Assembly: GCF_027580225.2 (NCBI RefSeq)
Contig: NC_073341.2
Coordinates: 11,008,001 to 11,072,000, forward strand
DNA from: Misgurnus anguillicaudatus
Taxonomy: Eukaryota; Chordata; Actinopteri; Cypriniformes; Cobitidae
DNA length: 64,000 bases
Reading direction: 5' to 3'
Part shown: positions 55,428-64,000 of the stretch, one piece after another
Numbering within the stretch: the first letter of the stretch is position 1
Layout of the letters: each line of letters starts with the position of its first letter
The notes under the pieces: generated by a model
Told to the model about the DNA's origin: nothing
What the model saw: the letters and a program-made list of their open reading frames with translations, nothing else
The model's database searches: none
Program-made: the position numbers and the translations under genes

Positions 55428-56730
55428 ATGTTATTTGACCAAAGATAGGAGATTGTTGCATAAATTGGTTTGGGGCAGAAAATATAATTTTGGTATTGGA
55501 AACATTTTTTAAGATCTTTTCCTCTCATCTCATACAGTATTTTGTCCACCACCATGACCCTTTAGTCTCTGTGGTGGTTCTTCATCAGTCAAATGTCCTT
55601 TAATGTTTTTGGGAATTAATATTAAGTAGTGTTTAGTGAATTTAACCCTGCAGTAAACCCAGCAATATGTAACTCTGTTGATGCTTTAACTGCTGTAAGG
55701 GATGAGGGATTATTAGCTAACTTAATGTCTGTTTTTGACTGACTGCCAGTGTTTAACTTTTTGATATGCCTGAAGGATTTTGAGCAATGAAAAAACCTTT
55801 CGTGTGTATCATGCATTAAAATATATGACCTTTGATGCTTTTTAATGATTTAAATAAAATCTCCATACAATCTGAGCATGTCTGTGTTTTACTCTCGACT
55901 AATACTCTTTTTCTTTTAACATTACTGGTAATTGACATAGCGCCATCTAGTGGTTGTAAATGAATAACACAATAGGTCTAAATATATGAATACAAAATTA
56001 AGAAAAAGAAGAAAACATCTCTTATACTGGGAAAAATCTTATCTAGTTTATGATGATCTGGTTCGTGTGGCTTTGTAATGGAAATGTAACTGTTTTTTTT
56101 TCTCTGTGTAAACTATGTATTAATGTATTAGGGTCTGTTATGCGTCTCCCCCTGTTATGTATGTTATTTAATGTTGTATGTTTTCTTTTCTGTAATGTTT
56201 AGTGAACATGCAATAAAAAAAATAGTAATACAAAATCTATACATTCTGTAAAATACATTTTAAAATGTAGTAATAAGCATTAAGTAAGACATATTAAAGA
56301 GTTTTGATATTATATATACAATAAAAAGTCCAAAAGTTGTAAATTGTTTTAATGAAACAACACAAGGGACATAAATATATATATAAAAAAACTCATCACA
56401 GTTGAACTGTAAACAGAACAAAGTCATTAAACTCCATGACAACCATACTGTAGAACACATCGTTGTCATGGAACCATTATGACATCACACTCGGTGCCTA
56501 TAAAAACGCTCAGCCAGATGAGACCGGTATCATTTGGCTGATCTGAACGCTTGCCTTTGGTTGACTCCGAACGCTACTGTACAGATTACCAAGTGAATTT
56601 GCAGACTTTCAAAAAGTTCGCAACTTTAAACTGCTCGACGCACTGTGTACAGACAGACAGTTTACTTAGATTTCAACCCTCTGTGAACCGAGTCTAGCAC
56701 AGTTAAGTCTTTCAGTTATTTTTTCACATC

Positions 56731-59700
56731 ATGTTTCGTCCTGTAACACCATTGTCCGACAAGGACATGGAAGGAGCAGATGTTGAAAATATGGATTTTA
56801 TTCTGCCGAATGCTGTGCTGAACTGTGACTATGTCCTTGATATCGGACTTTCGTCACAAGTCGGGCGCGCTGCCGGTTGTTTAAATCCATGTGGAGGAGA
56901 GGAGGATGATGAGGAGGAGATGGTGGATGTTTATCCAACACATGAGGCGAAACGCCAAAGAGGTAAGATGCAAGTTAAGGCAAAACGTCTGACTTTCATG
57001 CTGATTACATACAGTTATTGTGTTGTTAATGCACGTGTACATGTAGACACACCAGGTGGTGCTCGTGTACTTGACATTTTACCCGCCGTTTTTCTTGACC
57101 GGGAGAATACGCAGACAAATTTTGACTCCATTAATTTAACAAAAAGCGACCGAAATGAATAAAACATCCCCGCAATTTAAGATAAGAATTACGCCGTATG
57201 AGGCCTTGTTTTTTAATATCCCTCGCGGAAATTAAATATGGTTTTTATGTGGTAAAAGTGTAGTAAGGGCTTGGGCGTCGTGACGTCATTACTTGTCGTG
57301 GCGCTCTGTTTATGGACATACTTTCTCTCAATCGTCTTGATTTGTCGTTATTTTTTTCAACCATGGTAAACCGTTGCTGTATTAATAATTAAAAGTAATT
57401 TACATTAAAAATGACAGATAAGGACAAAACTTCATTATGTTTTATTCAATATCGGAAACCAAACATTAACCTCGACCCCTCAGTAATGTGTATACATGCC
57501 ATATAAATGACATTTATATATACGACAACGAAGTATAACATCTGAATATTAATGTATATAGCTTAAGTCAACATTGAACATAAGGGAAATGTCCCGGTTT
57601 ACTTGCCCAAAATACGGGAAATTTTCAACATTCATCTTTCTGTTGCTATCCCTCTGCTGACAGCAAAAACTGCTGCATTAACTAAGCTTCTTGTGAAGCT
57701 AGGTCATACGTGACTTTGCTTACAGATTGGCGTAAAATCGTGCTCTCACAACAACCACGCTGTTATCTTAAAAGGCTTTTTATTCACTCTTTTTTCATAT
57801 GGATCCAAACTGTTAATAGTTCTGATTTTGTCCACATACCGGTCCCTGCTTCCCTGTTTAACGTATCCCAGTAAATTCCACATCCTTTTCCGGATTTTAA
57901 CATCTTTTTTCTTTCTTTTTATTCTCCCAACTCTGCCGCTTCTCCTACTTGCTGTATGTTTACATTCGCGAGGCCACCAACATGGCCGCCACGTCCCAGA
58001 ATGCAACGCGGCGCCCAAGCCCTATTGAGTACTATTATTTTGTGGTAACAATGGTTTAACTACAGTACCGTTAACCAGGTTTTGTTGTATGTAAATGTTT
58101 AATTTTCATAAGTGATGTATAACATAATAAATAGTTAGCAGTGCATACCAGACTGCAAATGTTTTGTTTATTTACAGAAGCCGAGGTTGTGTACTATTTT
58201 TATTTTTGCTTGCTTGTTTTCTCATGATCACAACTTAATTTCTTGTTATCTCAAGTTAACAAAAGTTGTATTTTTCTCATCAGATTTACAATAACACAAT
58301 ACACATCATCATGTCATTGTTTGCATCCCTGTATGTTACTGTCTGATGTTTATTGTTTCTGCTCAGCATGATTGCAAATGTGATATTTATTTTATACAGT
58401 TGAATAAATAATACATTAAAATAAGTGACAAGTTTTAGACACGTATTGATCACTTCAGTTAAAGCATTCATTTCATAACATTATTTATTGAATTGCAGTG
58501 TTAGGATGTGATGACCGTGGAATGGATTTTGTTCTTCCGTGTGCTGTCCCTGAAATTGTCCCGAACAACGGACATTTGTTAGACAGACGCGCCTGGAGTT
58601 CACATCCACGAGGAGGAGTAAAGGAGTTTACTCCTGCATTTGAGGAGGCGAACAGCCCCACAGGTCAGATGGAAGTTTTGTGTTCTTGACAATCTTTAAA
58701 TCTGTACCATGTTTGTTCCTCAATAGTTTTGTTGGCCCTCACAGATACTGATATCTTATTACATTAAAGTCAGTAAAATAAAGCATCTTACAATAAGAAA
58801 TTAAGTTTAGACCATTGCTAGTGTGTTTTAAACAACATGATCTCACAAAGTTCCGTGGGGTAGTCACGCAATTTTTTGCTAATTTTTCCGTGACATTCTC
58901 ACGGATCTCCGCATATTTCCGTGGCCCTGCCACGGACTTTCTTTTCCGTGGCATTCTCACGGATTGGTTACTCAACTGCTTTTTCCTATTTTCAAACCAT
59001 TGTCGCTTCGGTTTAGGGTTAGATTTGGTGTTTGCATTAGGATGTCACTTTAACTATTGGTTTATACAATTTTTTCTGATGTATTCTTTTATATTTTCTA
59101 AACTTTAATCAATTGTCACCTGGCATTGGGGTTAGAGTTGGGTTTGGGTAGGGATGTCATTTTATGTAAATCTAACCCTAAACCGAAGCGAAAATGGTAA
59201 GAAAATAGGACAAAACAGTTGAGTAACCAATCCGTGAGAATGCCACGGAAAAGAAAGTCCGTGGCAGGGCCACGGAAATATGCGGAGATCCGTGAGAATG
59301 TCACGGAAAAATTAGCAAAAAATTCCGTGACTATGCCACGGAAATTCGTGAGATCAGGTTTTAAACTCTTATTTTAACAGCGTTATTAATGCAATAATCA
59401 TTGCTGTATTTTTAGGAATTTGTTATAAAGAATTAGATACTCAATTACATATTTGATCAAATAGTATCTGGGTGGACAGTTTGTTAAATGTGTTTATTAA
59501 GTATCATTACTGACAACGGTTCAACTTTTGTCATAATGAATTTTCTAATAGTTTATCGTTTGTTTTTGTTTTGATATTTTTGGTGTAGAAAAATGCAAGA
59601 ATACAATCTTTAAATCAATAAAGAAGGGGTGGAACAATGTAAAGCAGCCATTCCTTCGTAATGATAAAGTGGAAACACTGATTCCTTCAGAGGTTTGTTA

Positions 59701-62700
59701 CATCATTACATTTACTACAACTATCTGTCCATTTATAGACGTGTTTCCATCCAGGTTTTGTTATCGACCAAGTGAATATGTGTAAAAAAGGTTTTCTATT
59801 CAAATGGAGCTAAAATGGTGTCCGTGGTGATGTCACGAATGATGTAAGCAAATTGTCACATAAGTTTTGGTGTATCGCAAAAAAATCTCGGTAATTTAAA
59901 ATAAATGTCCTTTCACCAAAGGCACCCGATTATGAGGAGAAAAAATTGAATATTTAGGAGAATAAACATGAATCATTTTATGGATTGTGATTGACATTTC
60001 AGCACTTCATGAAGTTAGTTCAGTGCAGCTTGCGTACCCTCTGCGTATATGGAGGATCGACTCTGCAAATCAAAACAGAAAGTCTCAGGCTGCAATAAGA
60101 GCGCCCATTGTTTGCTGTTATGCCCTTCAGAGGTTGCGCGTGATGAAGATCTATCATGTGACATCACATTTATTTGCGTTAAAGCTATTTAAAAAATATA
60201 TTTTTTTGAGGTATTGCGTTTATGCGCTAAAGCATTTTTTGCTAAAAAGCCTTGGATGGAAACATGGCTTCTAAACATGGCTGGAAACATTTATCTGTCT
60301 GTCTGTCTGACCCACCTCTGGTCTTCTCCACAGCTTAATGCGGATTCAGATAATCCTAATCTAAAGGATGAAGCTGGTCTGGCCAGCTCTGAATTAAACA
60401 ATAAGATCAAACCGGAAAAACAACGAATGGCATTCTTTGACTGTCTCCGGAGGGGCAAGGTGGAGTCAGTGCCGACTCCCCTGCTTAAAGCGGATCCAGC
60501 TATCCCTGATGTTAGGGAAGTTGTTGATCTAGCATCACAGTCAAAGACCTACGTTGGTCCGAAGAAACAGAAACGAAAGGCTTCAAAGAGCCGCAGATCT
60601 AACCTCCAGGGAGAAAAAGTGACTGTTGTGCCAACTCAACAGCCCAAGGCCATTTCAGATATTCCTGTTGGCATGGATGTTCCTGATCTGGCCTGCCCCC
60701 AATCAAAACCAAAGATTTGTCCGGATAAACGCATGACATTGTGGGAACGCTTGCTTGGATGCTTCGGGAGGGGCAAAGTGGAGTCGATGCCGACTTCACA
60801 GATTGAGGCCGATCCAGCTATCCCTGATGCCAGGGAAGTTGTTGATCTGGCAGATTCTCAATCGAAGAGTGTTGGCTTAAAGAAACACAAACAAAAGGCT
60901 TCAAAGAGCCGCTTATTTCACAACCCTTTGAGAAAAAAAGGTAAAAAAGTGAAAAAAGATGCCGATCCAGCTATTCCTGATGCCATGGATGGTGCGGATC
61001 TGGCCAGTTTTGGTGGCATCGCTGCAGCCAATGCCAGGCTACAGACGTTAGGTGCCATTACAGAGAATATTGGGTTAAAAGGTGGCGGAAATCCCGACCC
61101 AAATAAAGCAAAAAATCCTGGGTCAAAAGAAGATGGAAATCCTGAGGCAAAAGCCCTTGAAAATCCCAGAAATCCCTTACCAGAAGATGATAAAGTTGTC
61201 AGGCCAAAAGTTATAAATGTTGTTCAACAAGCTTTTGAACCACCAAGCGAGAAGAAACCAGCTGATCTCTCAGTGCCTGAAGGTGAGTGTACTGACTATA
61301 TTACTCCTACTTTGTTTGCACCAATATGTGAAATGGTTTCTTCATCATATTCTTCTGTACCTGGAAATGTATGCTGTACCTTTCGTCTGTGAGTATTAGG
61401 GTTGTGCCGATAGACGATAGTATCGTGTATCGACGATCTTCAGACATATCGTCAATGGCAGGCTTTCATGGCGATCGTCAAGACGATAGTTGGCGAATGG
61501 TTATTATTATTATTATCATCATAGTTTTATATTAACACCGACAATGCATGCTTTTCCTCACATGAGGGTTTGTGGGCTTCACTTTAAGCGGAGAGCTTGT
61601 AAATAGAGAATTCCTTCTTGCACGTACCTGCACTTAATGCGCGCGTCTTGGTCTCCTCCTACCACTAAATCCAGCGCGCCGCGTCATGAGCAGCTGCGCT
61701 TCTCTCTGTCTCACGTGCACGCGCTCTCGCGTCTGTCCGCAGTCTAAACATAAACTAAAGTAGTAATCCTTATTTGTTCAGTTTAATGCGTTTCATGCGA
61801 GCTGATGCAAACTTTACTTTTTGTTTAAAATATGACCCGCTGCATATAAGCGCCTCTCTCTCACTCTCGCGTACGTGCAGAAAGCTGCGCTCTGTCCGAA
61901 GTCAGATCACTAGGTATTAATCCTGTTTATGATATGCATTTGATGAGTTGTAGCAACACGTCCCTCGTGTTTAATATATGATTGTGTTTAAAATATGATT
62001 GCGTTCCGCTGGGCCGATGCGTTTAAAAAGGCACCTCATGAGAGCACCACTGCGTGACACGTGTAGTCTTCTGCAACAGCACTAAATAAATGCATTGAAT
62101 AGTTTGTATGTGCACGCACGTGTGTGTGCGTGCGCAGATGCATGTTTTTACAGTTATTAAGTAATCATGATAGGATTTTAATGACGCGCTCGCATTAATG
62201 GCATCAGTTTTAAGAAGATTGCAGTCATGACGGTGTAACGGTCTTGTTTTTTTTTTGTCCACCCATCAAGTGACTTGTTATAATGAGTAAAAATTAACAA
62301 ATAAAAAAAAGAGTAAACTACTGCCACGCCCCCCGATAATATCGTGTATCGCCGATCTCACAGGCTGACGATAGGACGATCTAAAAATAGGGCATATCGC
62401 CCAACACTAGTGAGTATATGAATGTTAACATGTACTGTCACCTCATCATTTGTCTGTGTGTTTTTCAGACACTTTTGATTCTAAATATCAACTCTTGGAG
62501 GATGAAGTGCTTGGGGAAGGTACCTTTGGCAAAGTGTACAAAGGGATCCGTAAATCGGATGGCACTCTGGTAATGCACTTGTATTTATATCAAACACAAT
62601 GTTTGCTGAAATTTGTATGTCCACTTGATCTAAACCATGTTTAAAAGTTTGTAGATTCTCAAACCTTAAAGTTATGTGTGCAGTGTCAGGTGAGCCGCTT

Positions 62701-63982
62701 CAGTCAGCTCAAGAGAAATTAACTTTTGCTGTTTTTCTCTTTACAGGTTGCCATCAAGCGAATAACCAAACGAAGGAATGAAAGCACTATTCAGATTGTA
62801 AGTTGTCATAAAGTGAACTAAACAGAAAATAGACAGTATAGCGATTACGCACCAATACAAGATATTTGTTTTATCTAATTGTAATTTGTTGACCATTTTT
62901 CTCCAGCCTGGATACCCCAAACCGCTCATTACAGAAGTGGCGCTGATGCTTAAGTTAAGAGATGCGCCCTCATGCACCAATATCATACAGTTGTATGACT
63001 GGTACGAGACTAAACACTTTTACATGCTGGTGTTGGAGTACCCACTGCACAGCGAATCCTTGAAGCAATTTGTTAAGCGTGAAGAAAAACTAAGTGAAAA
63101 TACAGCAAGACATCTCATGCGTCAGGCGGTACGGGCAGTGAAACACTGTCTGGATAATGGAGTTTTCCATGCCGACATCCATTGCGGAAACTTCTTGGTG
63201 CAGCAATCAACAATGAGCCTGAAGTTAATTGACTTTGGGTCTGGACTTTATCTGACGCATGATGATGGCTATGACTTTAGTGGTGAGCTGAATCTTTTTT
63301 AATATATAGCGGAGTATTAAAACCTGCTGTTTCTTTTACAAAATGACTCAACATGATGTTTTGTGTACAGGAGCTCCATGGTGGATCGAAAAATTCGAAA
63401 AATTCGAGGCCGTGCAAGAAAGCGTCTGGGCCTTAGGTGATGTGCTGTACTTTATGGTGCATGGATATTTCGTGGATTCCAGGAATCGGAGGAGAACTAT
63501 GAATCGTTTATCAAAGGGTGAGTGAAAATGACTGATCAACATGCACACACAAAGCCTCTGATCAAATCCACAATAAATATTATCAGAGGATACGGTCCGT
63601 CTGGCAAGATGTATTTTATTGTGTTTAGCTAAACAGTCATTTAGTGGCTCGCCAATGTATTACATCACTGTGCCATCATCTTAACCTGAGGTACTGTCTG
63701 TCTGTGACCAGGGGCCCTTTAGATGATAGACAGACAGACTTTTTTGCAGTATTATTAAATGACAACAAAAGCATCTCTTTATGCCATGATCATTATTACC
63801 ATTTGTGCGTCATGATGACTAACCAGCTCTCTCCTAAATCTTGTACAGAAATCAGCAATCTGTTAAGAGGTTGCCTGGCTGAGAATCCAAGTGATCGTCC
63901 GACGCTCAAGAAGATCTTAGATCATGACTGGTTTAAAACTAAGTCTGACGAAGAAGAGCTACTCGTATACAAAATGAGGTAA
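56731..63982 (+). CDS. Pim-related Ser/Thr kinase with long N-terminal tail, copy B (785 aa)
   Basis: Nine GT-AG exons give 2,358 nt: 56731-56962, 58499-58663, 59589-59692, 60334-61282, 62469-62569, 62747-62797, 62907-63282, 63371-63517, 63750-63982. The ATG (MFRPVTPLSDKDMEGADVEN) is conserved with copy A. An acidic start, an RRGKVES-bearing repeat tail and a C-terminal kinase domain follow. Motifs: GEGTFGKV 499-506, VAIK Lys 521, alpha-C Glu 544, HADIHCGN 622-629, IDFG 642-645, RPTLKKILDHDWF near the end. The glycine loop is closer to canonical than in copy A. Cys 627 replaces Pro in the catalytic loop. Every exon phase agrees with copy A. Family assignment rests on similarity to Pim-type kinases and on the known expansion of Pim-related genes in cyprinids; substrate and activity are unknown. 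Confidence 0.88.
57267..58023. mobile_element. Element in kinase B intron 1, GGGCTTGGGCG ends
   Basis: Same element as 43168-44403 but without the 469-bp nested insertion. Ends GGGCTTGGGCGTCGTGACG and GCGGCGCCCAAGCCC. Confidence 0.75.
58834..59357. mobile_element. Fold-back element with 9-bp duplication, copy B only
   Basis: GTTTTAAAC is duplicated exactly (58825-58833, 59358-59366). Arms of about 150 bp are reverse complements with GATCTCAC near the ends, TTTTTCCGTGACATTCTCAC and GTGGCCCTGCCACGGAC inside. Copy A has the empty site. A 9-bp duplication would suit a Mutator-type transposase, though hAT cannot be excluded. Confidence 0.88.
60334..61282 (+). CDS. Kinase copy B exon 4: repeat-rich tail
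   Basis: Same length as in copy A (949 nt). About 18 codon changes alter the residue and about 3 are silent. The ADPAIPDxREVVDLA repeats, the KASKSR blocks and the Asn-Pro stretch are all kept. Confidence 0.88.
61397..62409. mobile_element. hAT-type element, copy B only
   Basis: GTGAGTAT is duplicated exactly (61389-61396, 62410-62417). The ends are TAGGGTTGTGCCGATAGACG and ATATCGCCCAACACTA. Repeats of TATCGTGTATCG and GACGAT lie near both ends. 1,013 bp, no transposase seen. It is in kinase B intron 4, the same intron where copy A has the 40036 fold-back. Confidence 0.9.
62907..63282 (+). CDS. Kinase copy B exon 7: catalytic core
   Basis: Carries TEVALMLKL, LVLEYPLHSES, FHADIHCGNFL and LKLIDFGSGLYL. 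It is nine bases shorter than copy A through the single DGYD unit. The intron before it is identical to copy A over about 109 bp except for a 10-bp indel. Confidence 0.9.
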
Positions 63983-64000
63983 CAGACAGAGTAGGAAACT

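Larger units (their letters stand above)
55347..64000. repeat. Inverted duplication, right arm (copy B)
   Basis: Reverse complement of 38557-46921, running to the window end. Intron stretches of 90-110 bp are identical between arms apart from single indels. Confidence 0.93.

Overview
The window reads as teleost nuclear DNA, most likely from a cyprinid (zebrafish/carp group). It is AT-rich, its genes are split by GT-AG introns, it is crowded with fish-type DNA transposons and fold-back MITEs, and it carries two long-tailed kinases of the Pim-related type that is greatly expanded in zebrafish. There are no bacterial-style operons, CRISPR arrays or recognisable RNA genes.

Region by region. (1) 1-10,000: a small three-exon secreted or membrane protein candidate of unknown family on the minus strand (839-3148, plus a possible 5' UTR exon), a broken THAP-domain exon (1617-1796) and several hAT-type elements. 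(2) 10,076-29,832: a complete minus-strand rhobtb2 orthologue. Nine coding exons join in frame to a 701-residue protein with a Rho-like GTPase domain, a proline-rich linker, two BTB domains and the conserved RhoBTB C-terminus. Its introns hold most of the transposon load: Tc1 with a nested hAT, Harbinger, hAT, TTAA-bounded elements and a BED-finger hAT transposase relic. (3) 30,000-38,500: possible rhobtb2 5' non-coding exons, more MITEs, and an orphan basic, cysteine-rich terminal exon (35,746-35,888). (4) 38,557-46,921 and 55,347-64,000: the two arms of a large inverted duplication. Each arm carries a nine-exon Pim-related kinase gene (copy A minus strand, 789 aa; copy B plus strand, 785 aa). 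The genes diverge away from the centre. (5) 46,921-55,347: the spacer, with a candidate TTAA-bounded element, a 2.9-kb fold-back element built from a minisatellite, two tandem copies of a tiny terminal exon, and a 24-bp minisatellite.

The most striking signal is in the kinase pair. Introns in the two arms are nearly identical, yet the exons differ repeatedly, and almost every difference changes an amino acid. By hand I count about 77 changed codons against about 6 silent ones; in the kinase-domain exons it is about 53 to 1. That is the pattern of strong diversifying selection after a recent duplication. Both kinases also have an unusual catalytic loop (HADIH.GN instead of HRDxKxxN) and lack a clear APE motif, while keeping the VAIK lysine, the alpha-C glutamate, the catalytic aspartate and asparagine, and DFG. 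The arms have since collected different transposons, which gives a relative clock for the duplication. All functional statements are inference from sequence; no database search was run.
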